Counted from the first letter of the stretch, positions 50,219-61,013 are shown. The stretch is DNA of 64,000 nt from Aphanomyces cochlioides (GCA_019828595.1 JAHQRK010000023.1:1116001-1180000); one strand, 5' to 3'. Notes: a model not told the origin generated them from the letters alone. Translations and numbers: made by a program.

Positions 50219-51443
50219 TCACGCAAACTTGGCCATGAAGGCAGCGATGACTTGTTCCCCCGAGAGTGCCATTTCTCCAAACACAGTTGGTAGCATGGGC
50301 GTGATATGCGGTGCGAGCGGACTCTTGACAAGCGTCACGTCGACTTGCTGCTCGTTGAGGATTTCACCGAGAGCTTCGACGTCGTCTTGAAAGATTTCCT
50401 TGCCGCCGTAATGGATCAAAATGGGACAGCAGCCGCGATAATCGCCAAGGATTGGGTTCACCTACGCATTCAACCTTCAGCATCTCCGACTGGTCTTTCG
50501 TACCAAGGGATCCTTCACAGAGGCAGCACCAGCGTAGTCACGGACATAATGGGCCAAGCAGTCGCCGGCGACAAAATCGGTCGCTCGATTCTTCGCATAC
50601 GACGGTGGAATCTTGTCTTCGTCCAGTTGACACCAAGGAGAGACCGCCACGGCGGCAGTAGGACGGCGCAAGTGCTTGTTATCTACACCAGCATGAAAAC
50701 TTTGGCGGACCATGTCGACGCTACCTGGTTGTTTCAACGCGAGAAGGAGAGACAGAACCAAGTTACCGCCTGCGGAATCCCCGAGGAGGAAAATTGGCTT
50801 GGAAGATCGCGCCGTCAAGTACTCATACGCCGCGAGTGCTTCATGGAGCTGGCTTGGAAACTAGTCGAGTTCGTGAGGAGTGTAGTCGACAGCAAGGAGA
50901 CAAACCTTGGCTTCTGGCGCTCGCTTGTAGTCGAGTCCCAACACGGCAAGAGTCTTCTTGTGTTGGCTCTTGGCAAAAGACTGAATCCCCGCGATGCCAT
51001 GGGCATAAGTGCTCGCTTGGCACCACACAAATCCGCCGCCTGCGCCGTTCGACATCAAGGGATTCTGAGGTGGACGTACCGTGGAAGTAGAGCACGTTGG
51101 CGTCGCTCGCGTCGTTCACGGCGTCTCCGTACCAGATGGCGTCGAATTGATCCGTCTTGAGTGGCGCGAGTCGTGTCTTGAGCGTAAGATTACCGAAGAA
51201 TGTAATCCACGGCCCGACAACTCGGAGGGATGGAACGTCCGCCGCCGCCACGCGTGCGAGGAACTTGGTCCCAATTTCAGTCTGAATAGACCATCCATCG
51301 ACCAGCGGCTTTCCTCCTAGGAGACGTTTGATCGGCGTCGTCACGATCAAGTAGACGAGATAGCCTGCTGCTTGGAGAAACGTGATCGAATAAGGTTCCT
51401 TGGCTGCGGCCGAAGGTTTGCTCGCGGCATCTCCACCACCCAT
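50219..51443 (-). CDS. Alpha/beta hydrolase (HSL-type esterase/lipase), copy 1, five exons
   Basis: Serine hydrolases of this family cleave ester bonds. Five exons (51080-51443, 50906-51039, 50725-50860, 50504-50682, 50219-50461) total 1056 bases, 351 residues, exactly the spliced length of copy 4. The introns are 40, 45, 42 and 42 bp, all GT-AG. Exon 1 has a hydrophobic stretch (ITFLQAAGYLVYLIVTTP), a probable membrane anchor. The oxyanion motif HGGGFVW forms across intron 1. The nucleophile motif is GDSAGG; the acid is probably in FQDDVEAL and the histidine in PLAPHITP. The start at 51443 (MGGGDAASKP) fits paralog starts, though the frame is open to 51641. The 45-bp intron is absent from other copies. 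It is head-to-head with a PX-RING gene. Confidence 0.88.
50861..50905 (-). other. Copy-specific 45-bp intron in hydrolase copy 1
   Basis: The segment interrupts the sequence APEAK^FPSQLHEAL and has GT...AG ends. In copies 3 and 4 the same codons are contiguous. It is a multiple of three but contains an in-frame stop (TAG at its end), so it must be removed for a full-length product. The intron end GAACTCGACTA resembles exon text GGACTCGACTA just upstream. Confidence 0.8.
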
Positions 51444-51631
51444 GCTCTCCTCTGTCGTGAAGAAATGGGAGATCCAGCTTCTGCCTGTCGGGGAAGTTGT
51501 TGAAGTGTCGGTTCTTCCCATCAACACCAACGGCTTCTGGACTGACCTAAACCTGAGCATGTTCATTGGGCGCACGGTCGTAGAGATCAGTTCCATCAAA
51601 GGAGAACGATGCTCGTTGTGACGAAGCGTCC

Positions 51632-52086
51632 ATGGCTCCAAAGCTCTTCCGAGAGCTGCTCCGTCGAGAGGAATTGCAGCGAGAGACTCAAGATCGAGGA
51701 TATCGCCGCTACCGCCGTCTGCAGCATGTGCGTGACTCCATATGTATGAAGACAGTGGCCTGTATCATCCACGTATGTGACCCTGTATGAGCTCCAAGGC
51801 TCCCACACTGGCACCTCACGGCAGTATTGGAGTCGCGACCTTCGATCTATCACTATCTGAGCGTGGAGAAGCTCACATTGTCATCGCGTCATGCCTTCCA
51901 TCATGCTAGTGCCCATTCCAGGTAGGGTCCAGAATGAGAGGCTGAAAATGAATGGACTTGTCGCTCTCTCTCTCTTTCAGGGTCTTCCATGACGTAAGTT
52001 GGGCTCTACTCCGCGAACGAAGAGCGCGGGAGCGACTTGTTCCAGCACACCTTCAGTCGGTAGATGTTGGACTTACATGGAGTTGA
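51632..52086 (+). CDS. Candidate small multi-exon gene, unrecognised
   Basis: A plus-strand ATG at 51632 opens a highly charged stretch (MAPKLFRELLRREELQRETQ, then RGYRRYRRLQH). A strong splice pair lies at 51922-51980 (59 bp, GTAGGG to CTCTCTCTCTTTCAG). Downstream of it the frame VFHDVSWALLRERRARERL runs to a stop at 52086, and upstream of it AVLESRPSIYHYLSVEKLTL is open in the matching frame. The first exon connects only if one or two very short introns (about 26-28 bp) are assumed between 51730 and 51805, and alternatives exist. The product would be about 130 residues. It overlaps the 5' side of the divergent hydrolase gene. No family is recognised. Confidence 0.35.
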
Positions 52087-52535
52087 AGGAGTGGCTCAAC
52101 GTGCTTGAACCAAATTGAGACGGTCGTGCAAAGACGCGAGGGTGCGAGCGAGACAATGTTCTTCGTGCAAGATGCTGAGGCTCCCGCGGTGATTTGTCGC
52201 TTCTTTGCTGAGCGCGAGGGTGGGATCGTATCTTCATTGACATTTCTACAGTACGACGTTTCTTTCTGCGGACTCCAAGTCGTCCTCTCGGCCTTACACC
52301 CTTTGCAAGAAGCTGCAACGACGCAGCAACGACAGCTCTACACAAGACAGCGAACGTCGTGGCGTCGTCGTAGATCCATCCTGTTGCGAAGGAGCGCTTT
52401 CCAGGACAGAAAAGAGACGGCGTGTACTGTAGTCGTTGGACCTTGAGGTTGGGACTTCAAGCAGACGTCCTTCAACGATCTTCGCTGTTCGATGATGCTG
52501 GCACACTTCAATTTCTCAACTCATTGCACAGTCGA

Positions 52536-53246
52536 ATGACCACGAAAGATCCAAAGACCCCGAAGACGAGCTCCATCACGCCAGCGCCGTCATGCTGTTT
52601 GCCGGCAATATGCCGCCATTCGACCACGACGGTCGAAGAATTGATCTATACGGCGCATGTCTGTCAGCCAACCGTCTTCTCCAATCGAGTGTTCACGGTG
52701 TACACGCTGACGATCACAGACGTCTCTGCGTGTCGGTGGTGGACTATCCACAAGCGATTCTCGGACTTTTACCGCTTCCGACGAGATCTCCATGGTGCTC
52801 TCAAGCGTCGAATAGCGCCGCCAACCAGTCAGTGGTTCGTCGGCATCCAAGCGCTGCTGAGTCAACCATTTCCACACAAGCACTACGACGTCGACGGAGC
52901 GTCCATCGTCCAAGAACGAGCGATGCACTTTCAGCGCTTTACTCACAGCCTCGCGAACTTGTACCTGCAAACAGCGGCGATTGAGAAATGCTTCGACTCA
53001 ATCAGCGATACTCCATCCGTCGTTCTTGTCCGCACATTCCTCGAAGTCCCAGCAGCGACGAAAGCACTCAACCCGACGGACATCAAATGCACAATCTGCC
53101 TGAGTTCCTTGAGCGACTGCGTTGCAGTGCTGGCGTGCGGTCATGCGTTCCACCGCGATTGTGTCTTCGTGTGGATAGAGGAGAAGCAGAGCTGTCCTCT
53201 CTGTCGGCAAATCGACTGCGCTGTCGGTGGCATTCTCTTACTCTAA
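52536..53246 (+). CDS. PX domain and RING-H2 finger protein, copy 1
   Basis: This single-exon gene encodes 236 residues from MTTKDPKTPKTSSITP (the frame is open upstream to 52422). Residues ~45-170 form a PX domain, the phosphoinositide-binding module of endosomal proteins, seen in TVYTLTITD and WWTIHKRFSDFYRFRRDL, with a later helix ERAMHFQRFTHSLANLY. The C-terminus is a RING-H2 finger, CTICLSSL, then ACGHAFHRDC and CPLC, with histidines at ligand positions four and five. RING-H2 proteins usually act as E3 ubiquitin ligases, so membrane-linked ubiquitination is a reasonable inference. It is head-to-head with hydrolase copy 1, and a paralog is at 61428-62159. A hydrolase relic starts only 36 bases after its stop. 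Confidence 0.85.
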   Translation: MTTKDPKTPKTSSITPAPSCCLPAICRHSTTTVEELIYTAHVCQPTVFSNRVFTVYTLTITDVSACRWWTIHKRFSDFYRFRRDLHGALKRRIAPPTSQWFVGIQALLSQPFPHKHYDVDGASIVQERAMHFQRFTHSLANLYLQTAAIEKCFDSISDTPSVVLVRTFLEVPAATKALNPTDIKCTICLSSLSDCVAVLACGHAFHRDCVFVWIEEKQSCPLCRQIDCAVGGILLL

Positions 53247-53281
53247 TGTACCAGACAACACGAAAGGAATGCTGCAATCTT

Positions 53282-53590
53282 TATGCAAACTTGGCCAAGA
53301 ACTCAGCGATGTCTCGCCACCACCATCTCACCAAAGAGATTCGGCAGTATGATATGCGGCGCGAGCGGACTCTTCACAAGCGTCACGTCGACTTGTTGCT
53401 TGAGTCGGTCGCCGAGAGCGTCAATGTCGTCTTCAAACGCTTCTTTGCCGTCGTCATGGATCAAAATGGGACAGCAGCCGCGATAATCGCCAAGGATTGG
53501 GTTCACCTACTCGCCCAGCGCTTAGCATTTCCAACCCATGGGATCCTTCACGGAGGACGCTCCAGCGTAGCAGCGGACGTATTGGTTGCT
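53282..53590 (-). pseudogene. Alpha/beta hydrolase relic, copy 2 (3' end only)
   Basis: The minus strand keeps the last-exon sequence NPILGDYRGCCPILIHDDGK, then EAFEDDIDALGDRLKQQ and SPLAPHI, close to copy 1, but with small deletions near its C-terminus (NLFGEMVVARHR and a changed end). The preceding splice region and KDP-like text are recognisable to about 53580. No upstream exons follow; a short stretch near 53600-53632 resembles the region around the copy-1 start codon, which suggests an internal deletion. Confidence 0.8.
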
Positions 53591-53639
53591 ACTCCTGGCG
53601 GCATCTTGACGGTGCTTTCACCACCCATGGAACAGGATC

Positions 53640-54189
53640 AGCGGCAACGTTCAAGGCTGTCTGCCGCGGAAAGGACTTGTGTGTGTCGTTTTGCGACAAC
53701 ACGTGCTGTGGAAGACGGACGCAACGTGTTTGTCCATGAGTCGAATCCCCTCTAAGCATGCAATGACTCCTCCACTGGGGTGAAGCTCCACGCGGTGCTC
53801 AAGCTAGAGAGTTCCACCGCAACCTTCCGCAGGTTGTCATGTAGCCGGACCTGCCACGCGAATTGATGGAGGGGAGTGGGTCATGCTCTCTTTCCCGCTG
53901 TGCTTTTCAACAAGATCGCTTGTCCAAGAGCACAGAGTATGATGGATACCAAGCACGGTGGCTTGTATTCAACTCTGTCGCCCAGAGAGCTTTACATCTT
54001 GGTCGATTGGGCGGTGGTTGGCGCCGTAGCCTCCAAAAAAGACTGCAAAACTCTCTTTACAGCTCACAGACGACAAGAAGCTCCTTGAACCACTGGTTCG
54101 ACGCAGACACGCCAGCAATTCGCGTGTCGACTTGGTTTGCCTGTGGATCGACTCGACATGGCAGGACGAGACGATGAAATTGTGGTATT
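53640..54189. other. Spacer between hydrolase relics 2 and 3
   Basis: No gene is supported. Open frames here are short and show no family motifs. Confidence 0.5.
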
Positions 54190-55356
54190 TCAAGCAAACT
54201 TGGCCAAGAACGCAGCGATGATTTCACCGCCTGACGAGGCCATGTCTCCAAAGAGAGCTGGCATGATCGGGGTGTTGTGTGGAGCAAGCGGATTCTTGAC
54301 TGCAGTCTCATCGACTTGCTGCTCTTTCAAACGTTCGCAGAGAGCGTCGATGTCATCTTCAAACACTTCTTTCCCGCCATAATGGATCAACATCGGACAG
54401 CAGCCACGGAAATCGCCAAGAATTGGACTCACCTACGCATTTCAACCCTCAGCATCTCCAACTACGAGCGGTCTTTCGTACCATGGGATCCTTCGCAGAG
54501 GCAGTTCCGATGTAGGCGCGGGCCCAATGGCTCAAGTTATCCGCGCCAATAAAATCGGTGTCTCGATTCTTTGCGTACGACGGAGCAATCGTCTCGTACT
54601 GTAGTCGAGTTGACACCACGGAGAGACCAAGACGGTGGCAGCAGGACGGCGCAAGTGCTTGTTCTCTACACCAGAATGAAATCTGTGGTGGGGAGAAGTC
54701 GACGCTACCTGGTTGAGTATTTTCCACTTATTCTTTACTCAAGGGAATTCAAGTAACTTATTCTGTGAGTTGTTCAGATCGAGTAACTTATTCACCTCCT
54801 CGACTACCAAGGAATAAATTATCTTTTTCGAGATCATTGCAAAATAATTTATTCGAATAATTCTTATATTTTACATTGAGTTCACAGGCAGTTCTCCTGT
54901 CCAAAATGGAGCTTGAAATCGGTTGAGAGAATGTTCTAACGATACAGCCAGTGCTTTCTAAACCCCAATAAAGATCATAAACTGCTTTACTGCTCAAATT
55001 GTTGGTGTTCATTGCTACAAACAACCAACACTCTTCAACACAGAGAGTGCTTGTCGAATCCAAAATATCAAAACGTGCACCGAGATGCTGTCCGAGCAAT
55101 CAAGTCGCAGTAGTTGAACCCGAGATCCGTTCAAATTGGTATTCTGGATGAATGGGAGAGCTTTGGTATCAATGAAGCTGACTGAAATCAATAGTCAAAA
55201 TATTCAAAATTATTCATAGCAAGTCCGTAATCTATTTTTTAACGCATAAGATCACAAATTATTTATTTTTTATCAAAGGTCAAGAGGATAACTTATTTCA
55301 ATTAACAAGTTCATACTATTGAGTAATTTTATTCACAATATTTAAATATATTTTTA

Positions 55357-57235
55357 CAGTGGTCGAGAACATCCACGACGCTTTTTATTTTATTAAAAAA
55401 ATATATCAGCTTTCACAATGTTCAGGAGAGCATCGTACAGCTGTTGTATAAAAAGAAAACCTTCATAATTGTATGATCAAAAATATAAATTTAAAAATCT
55501 ATAAACTTTCAGGTTCGTCATCGGAGGTGATCTCACTTCCACTCCAATCTTCGCCATCAGACACAGGTTCATCAGCCGCGTCAAGATCTTCCAGGTACTT
55601 GTTCATCTCGGCAATTTTCTTCTCTGTTTGAGCAATACAATTGTAGATGGTTTGACTTGAAAGAGTATCGAAGGCTTGTTCAAGACGGCGTCGGACATCC
55701 TCGAATGTCGTTTCTGCAGTGTATTGACGTCCGACTTTTCCCTTGACGTCTGACCAAACAAGCTCGATAGGTTGCATATCGGAATGATATGGTGGCGTCC
55801 AAGCCACCGAATGATTGCGATGTATGGCCATGGTCTCAATCTCGGGCTTAACATTCAAGTCCAAGTAGCTCTTGAGGGCGTTTCAAACGACAGCTTTTGA
55901 TGATCTGGGATCGACGGCAAGACCATACGACGTACAAGCATCAATCATATCAGTTTTCTTCATAGACCCATTGGGAGTACCACATGGCTTCTTTCGGTGA
56001 TATTTTGCATTGTCCATGACGAATATGACATTGTGCTTGTTTAGACTTTCCAACTCGTCCAGTACAGATTCAAACCATGCAACAAAGAAATCATGCGTAA
56101 ACATGCCATGATAGTTTTTTGGTTGTTTCCGGCCTCCTTCAAACATTTCCAATCCCACCAAACATGAATTTTCAGGTCCGTCTTCGACAATCCCACCAAT
56201 GAAGCATAATCGTCTTCCTTTGTGTTTAGGCTTGCGAGCGAGAGATTTGTCGTCATTGGGATGATAGATGCTATCATTGTGCCGAGAATAGTGATGATGT
56301 ATGAACGATTCGTCTAAGTAGACGATAGTTCTCTTGGGCACATCTATGATGGATTTCGCGATGAAATGTACATATCTACACTATATTATCAAAGCTTTAT
56401 AATTGTAGTATACCTATCTAGTTTGACGATGATGTCTTTGCTCAATCCATACGAGCCACTTTGAGCTCCTCGTTTGAAACCATGCTTCAGGAGATAAGCT
56501 TGAGTTGCACGGAGAGCCGCTGATGCGTCTTTTTCGTTGTGCGGATCAAATGAAACGTGCCCTCTGTCAGCCAGCATCGACAGGACATCTTTGGCCACGA
56601 CGCGTTCCTGGTTTAGCCTTCTTATTCTCACAAGTTCAAGAACCTGTTGCATGACTTGCTTAGTGTTTGGAATGCGCGAGCTATGGTTTTTTCGATTGGC
56701 GGGCGGGAGGGCAACAAGCACGTCTTGCTGGGCTAGATAGTCCGACCATACAGACTGCACTGTCTTGATTCCACGGCCCAAAATCTTTGCAATGTGGCCG
56801 AATGGATTCGGAAGTTTTTCACGCCGAAAGTGTGCTTGGAGGCGCAATATATCAAGCCGTTCGCCGAGGGTTAAAGCAGAAGGACGAGACTTCGCCACGA
56901 AGTCAAGTATGGCATCGTTGTCAGTGGGGGTCATTCTTGAAATCAAGGCAGTCACTTCATATTAATATACAGAGTTTTGTTTACATGAAGGACCTGTCAA
57001 AACGTTATATTATATGATTTTATTAATTAATACAGTATATATTGTTATAGAGTATTTTCACCCATGTGAAAAGACCTTTTTGCACTATATTTTGATAGGT
57101 ATCAGGAATGAAAGGATGTTCATTGCAGATTTGGGTTCTGCAAGAAAAATTACGTATAGGTGCAAAAAATCGTCAAAAATTTCGAAATAGAATTTGAAAA
57201 ATGAAAAAAAGCGTCGTGGATGCTCTCGTCCACTG
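55357..57235. mobile_element. Tc1/mariner-superfamily element
   Basis: A 1879-bp element has inverted ends CAGTGGTCGAGAACATCCAC (left) and the matching CAGTGGACGAGAGCATCCAC on the other strand (right), two mismatches in the first 25 bases. It is flanked by TTA on both sides (55354-55356, 57236-57238). Tc1/mariner elements normally duplicate TA, so the exact boundary may be off by one base. It encodes one interrupted transposase on the minus strand. Confidence 0.85.
55499..56955 (-). pseudogene. Tc1/mariner-like DDE transposase with one nonsense codon
   Basis: The N-terminal part (56389-56955) begins MTALISRMTPTDNDAILDFV and contains a helix-turn-helix-like region (IAKILGRGIKTVQSVWSDYL). A 38-bp GT-AG intron (56376-56413) joins it to YVHFIAKSIIDVPKRTIVYL. 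The catalytic residues fit YLDESF (first D), FVMDNAKYH (second D) and DMQPIELVW (third acidic residue, E), as in the DDE_3 superfamily. An in-frame TGA follows SSKAVV near 55883; the frame then continues as NALKSYLDLNVKPEIE to a stop at 55499 after an acidic tail. One nonsense codon therefore inactivates an otherwise complete gene of about 470 residues. Confidence 0.85.
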
Positions 57236-57908
57236 TTAATAAGTAATTTTTTGAGAATGTCTGGTTGTTTCAAGAAGAAGCGACAAGACCAAGTTGCCCC
57301 CTGCAGAAGAAGAATCGGCTTGGAAGATCGCGTCGTCAAGTACTCATACGCCGCCAATGCTTCATGGAGCTGGCTTGGAAACTTGTGCTCTGGCGCAAGC
57401 TTGTAGTCGAGTCCCAAGCCAAGTAACGTCTTGTTGTGCTGAGCCTTGGCGGTCGAGAGCATGCCAACAATTGCTTCGGCATTCGTGTCCGCTCGACACC
57501 ACACAAAGCCGCCACCTGTGTCATTTGTAATCGATAGAGCGCTGGAGATTACCTACCGTGGATATACAGCACAATGGCATCACTAGCGTCGTTCAAGCAA
57601 TCTCCATACTAAATGGCTTCGAAGTTATCCGTCTGGAGCGGCGTCCATGACGTCTTGGGCCCAAGAGAAGAAAGCGTCGTCCCAATCTTCGTGGATGATG
57701 CAGCATCCGCCGACATCATGAGTGCGAGGAACATGGTCGCAATCTCAGTCCGAATGGACCATCCATCCACGAGCGGCTTTCCTCCGACCAGACGTTTGAT
57801 GGGCGTCGTGATGATCAAGTAGACAAGATAGCCTATCGCTTGGAGTAACGAAAGGGAGTAAGGTTCCGATGCTGTCGGCGGCGTTGCTTTGAAATGTCCG
57901 TCCACCAT

Positions 57909-58389
57909 GTCGATGTGGTCTACCTGAGCGGTGGAAGATCTTGGAATGGCCGATGGGACGGTCGTCCTTCAAGTTGGGCGTAAAAAAGCCAGTTCAACGT
58001 CGGAATGACTTGAAATGGAATCTGGTTCACACGTTGAACGCGAGCCCCTCATACACTAGAACGTTTCATCTTCTCTCAGCGTTATCAAGACCTTTCAGTA
58101 CGCACTTCTTATAGCTGCATCTTCGACGCGAGAACTGCCACCTATGCTGAGGCTATACAGAGTATCGGTAGCGACAAAAAAACGTTTGACTCCATGAGGC
58201 TCTCTCTAGATCGTTTCAAAGGCCATCAGTTTGGCCATTCAGTTCATGCAAGTTCTCTGCAGCTTGCTTGAGAGTGAAATTGTTTTTCAATTGACGCCTC
58301 CATGGTAGCCAAGCAAACGTCGATGCCGGCGTCCTTACCACGACGCGGTGAGCAAGAAAGACATTGCCGCGATTCATGAATTACAAAAT
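57909..58389. other. Spacer upstream of hydrolase copy 3
   Basis: No gene is supported. It is presumably the old promoter side of hydrolase copy 3. Confidence 0.4.
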
Positions 58390-58650
58390 TAGTTTATTCA
58401 AGGAATAAGAAGATGATTGATAGGCAATGTACACAGACTAATCAATCTTGGGATCGTTATGCTTGCTTCGTCGTCTTGCATTCCTCGACGTTGCGTTCGA
58501 TTGTTTGCATACGTCGCTGCATTCTGCGGATAAGCTGTCAAGGTGAAGTGGTCGTCACGAGAAAGTCCAAATTTCACTGCAGATTTGTATACGCATAGTT
58601 TAAATCTATCTAATGTCCAGTACTGTATTGCCGTTGGCTGTTCCATCTAC
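58390..58650 (-). pseudogene. Possible terminal exon or coding remnant, unrecognised
   Basis: On the minus strand a splice-acceptor-like CCTTGACAG is followed by an open stretch LIRRMQRRMQTIERNVEECK and a stop, which has coiled-coil character. The other frame (KFGLSRDDHFTLTAYPQN) is also open. It could be the last exon of a lost gene. No upstream exons were identified. Confidence 0.25.
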
Positions 58651-58715
58651 ATTCTCAGCGTAATTCATGTAAGTTTCAATCATTTCTTGCGAGATTCCCG
58701 ATGTCTTGATAGTTT

Positions 58716-59905
58716 TTATGCATGCTTGGCCAAGAATGCAGCGATGACTTGACCGCCTGACAACGCCATGTCCCCATAGAGTGCTGGCGTCATCGGGGTG
58801 TCATGTGGAGCAAGCGGATTCTTGACTGCAGTCACGTCGACTTGTTGCTCCTTGAGTACTCCAACAAGAGCCTCAATGTCGTCTTCGAATACTTCTTTGC
58901 CACCGTAGTGAATCAAAATGGGACAACAGCCGCGAAAATCGCCACGGATCGGGCTTACCTACGAAATAAACCCTCAGTATACACAACTCTGGTAGGTCGG
59001 CCGTACCAATGGATCTTCCACAGATGCAGATCCAACGTAGCCGCCAACGTAATGACTCAATCTTCCCGCTCCGCAATAATCGCTCTTCTGGTTCTTTGTG
59101 TACGATGGAGCAATATTTGAGAAATCGAGTTGACACCACGGAGACACTGCGACAACTGCAGCAGGACGGCGCAAATGCTTGTTCTCTATACTCAAAGTGA
59201 ACACCAAGACAGGAGTATGCAGCGCTACCTGGTAGTTTCAACGCAAGAAGAAGAGACAAGACCAAGTTGCCTCCTGCGGAATCACCAAGGAGAAGAATGG
59301 GTTTGGATGATCGCGTTGTCAAGTATTCATACGCAGCGAGCGCTTCGTGGAGCTGGCTTGGGAATTTGGCTTCTGGCGCAAGCTGATAGTCAAGTCCGAG
59401 AGCGACAACGGTCTTGCTGTATTGACTCTTGGCGTTCGACAGCATGCCAACAACGCCTTGGGCATTGGTTTCAGCATGACACCACACAAAGCCACCACCT
59501 ACATCGCTCAAGGTGAATAGAGATCGCTGCAATTTACCCACCGTGAATATACAGCAAGTTGGCGTCACTAGCATCGTTCAAACCATCACCGAACCAAATG
59601 GCTTCGAATGTGTCCGTCTTGAGCGGCGTCAGTCGTGTTTTGAGGGTCAAATTGCCAAGGTACGTAAAATAGGAGTTGACCTTCCGGGCCGATGTCATCT
59701 CCGCCGACGACACGAGGGCGAGACGCTTGGTGGCGATTTCAGTCCGAATTGACCATCCATCTACCGGAGGTTTTCCTCCCAGAAGGCGCTTGATTGGTGT
59801 CGTCACGATCCAGTAGAGGACGTAGCATAATGTTTGGAAAAACGTGAGTGGATAGAATTGCTGGACTGGAATCGGCTGCTTCGAACTGAAAGTTCCATCC
59901 ACCAT
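58716..59905 (-). CDS. Alpha/beta hydrolase (HSL-type esterase/lipase), copy 4, four exons
   Basis: Exons 59542-59905, 59229-59498, 59007-59185 and 58716-58958 total 1056 bases, giving 351 residues; introns are 43, 43 and 48 bp, all GT-AG. The start MVDGTFSSKQPIPVQQFYPL at 59905 matches copy 3's start, although the frame is open to 60115. A hydrophobic segment (LTFFQTLCYVLYWIVTTP) near the N-terminus suggests a membrane anchor. HGGGFVWCH is formed by splicing. GDSAGGNLVLSL carries the nucleophile; the acid and histidine probably lie in FEDDIEAL and PLAPHDTP. Exon 2 corresponds to two exons of copy 1, because the 45-bp intron is absent here. It is divergent from PX-RING copy 2, with a hydrolase relic between them. 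Confidence 0.88.
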
Positions 59906-60749
59906 TTCAACGACGTACTTTGGCAAATGACTTGACCAAAGCGGGAAAATTTTACAATGCCTTCGTCGGTCATGATTCAACATCATGACAACTAATCCTG
60001 GCCAAAGTGCATACGCGCCATCGCTGCCATGCCGTGAATGTTTCGTGCGCGTCGTCGAAATCATGAGTTTTCGAGTAAAGGTGTCATTCTGTGGAATGGC
60101 AGATAAAATATTCATAGGGGTTTTATATGTATATACTTTATATCATATTAATGGACTGTACTGTATTTGAGATACTGAAGCCATGTCAAAGGTCGATCTC
60201 ATCACTGTCGCGGGTTCGGTGGAACTTTTCGATCACGTACGCGTGGCTTGCACTTCGCGTCATGTACAAGAGTGAGCAATCCAGTTGTACCTGCAGCTGA
60301 AAGACTGCAAAGCCACGAAAACGGTCTCGTTACAAAGTTTCCTCCGGCGAGCACCATGCCACCTCAAGAACGGATTGTACGAGCGTTTTCAATTGCAACC
60401 CAATCGTGGGTCTGATACTTTTTGAAGGTATCGCCAGAGCATCTTAGAGTCCAAGCATCAAATCGTTGATAATACTGCGACTTTTTCGCTCCGAAAGAAC
60501 GCATTGGTTCAAGGATATGTCGGGCTTAAGCAGTCCTCTTGTTATCGCAACGAACTAAAAATCACAACTACAAACTCCACACCCGTCTTGCGATTTGGCT
60601 GCACAATTCCACCACTCGTCTGCTGCGACGGATGAATTGATGTGTTCGTCATATAGGTCCATGGGTTGCATGCGCACTGTAGCAAACTCGACGCAAATAC
60701 ACTTACGTCTTGTTTGCTTATTGTACCTTGACGCTACTTACGCAAACTT
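59906..60749. other. 5' region of hydrolase copy 4
   Basis: No gene is supported. An AT-rich segment at 60118-60172 resembles 61075-61140 (shared pieces such as ATATTAAT and GTATTTG), which suggests that the promoter side was duplicated with the hydrolase gene. Confidence 0.45.
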
Positions 60750-61013
60750 ATGTAAACTTGGCCAAGACCACAGGGTCATCCCTGTGGTCATGATTCAACT
60801 GTATGATGCTGCCATATTTCCATAAATTGGCATCACCGAGGTACCATAAGTGGCGCCAATGGATTCTTGACAATCGTCAAATGGATTTGTTGCTCATTCA
60901 GTCGCTCGTTCAGAGTATGGATTCGTCGTCAAACACTTCTTTGCCGCCGTAGTGGATCAAGTGGGGCAACAACCACGAAAATTTCCATGGATTGGGCTTA
61001 CTCCACATGCAAC
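60750..61013 (-). pseudogene. Alpha/beta hydrolase relic, copy 5 (last exon remnant)
   Basis: Plus-strand text such as CAAACTTGGCCAAGA-like ends, ATTCTTGACAATCGTCAA, ATGGATTTGTTGCTCATTCA and CTTTGCCGCCGTAGTGGATC matches the last exon of copies 1 and 4 in order, but with many substitutions and indels and no open frame. A perfect 10-bp palindrome with a 4-base loop (GACCACAGGG-TCAT-CCCTGTGGTC, 60766-60789) lies at its end. Confidence 0.75.

Larger units (their letters stand above)
54716..57260. mobile_element. Inserted DNA in hydrolase copy 3: ~0.66-kb AT-rich outer element carrying a Tc1/mariner-like element
   Basis: The insertion is flanked by a 7-bp direct repeat CTGGTTG (54709-54715 and 57261-57267), or 8 bp with one mismatch. 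Without the inner element (55357-57235 plus its 3-bp duplication) the outer element is about 663 bp, AT-rich and non-coding. Its left part has several ACTTATTC motifs (near 54727, 54758, 54785), and its right end on the opposite strand also carries ACTTATT. The size, duplication length and subterminal repeats would suit a hAT-like non-autonomous element, but clear terminal inverted repeats are not seen. Confidence 0.7.
54190..57908 (-). pseudogene. Alpha/beta hydrolase copy 3, split by nested transposons and mutated
   Basis: The 5' half lies at 57268-57908 (start MVDGHFKATPPTASEPYS; anchor-like YLVYLIITTPIKRL; APEHKFPSQLHEAL) and the 3' half at 54190-54708 (DPM, then SPILGDFRGCCPMLIHYGGK, ending AAFLAKFA). 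Both halves end in CTGGTTG (plus strand), which is continuous in copy 1 as CTGGTTGTTTC, so one insertion at 54716-57260 split the gene at the exon/intron-3 border. Further damage: a nonsense TAG where copies 1 and 4 have Trp (EAIW), and a deletion of about 13 bases that removes the GDSAGG nucleophile motif (the frame reads LLLQGATWSC). Introns of 41, 43 and 49 bp remain recognisable. The copy is clearly dead. Confidence 0.88.

Noticed and set aside
51596..51853. 85-residue minus-strand frame upstream of hydrolase copy 1
   Set aside because: It overlaps the better plus-strand candidate and shows no motif or splice link to the hydrolase.
55354..57238. Harbinger assignment of the 1.9-kb element because of the TTA flanks
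   Set aside because: The encoded protein has the Tc1/mariner-type motifs (YLDES, MDNAKYH, PIELVW), not the HARBI1 type, so TTA is better read as a TA-type site with an uncertain edge.
60766..60789. Perfect 10-bp hairpin as a terminator
   Set aside because: It is not of the bacterial type expected to act in a eukaryote, and it lies in a decayed exon; probably a local mutation product.
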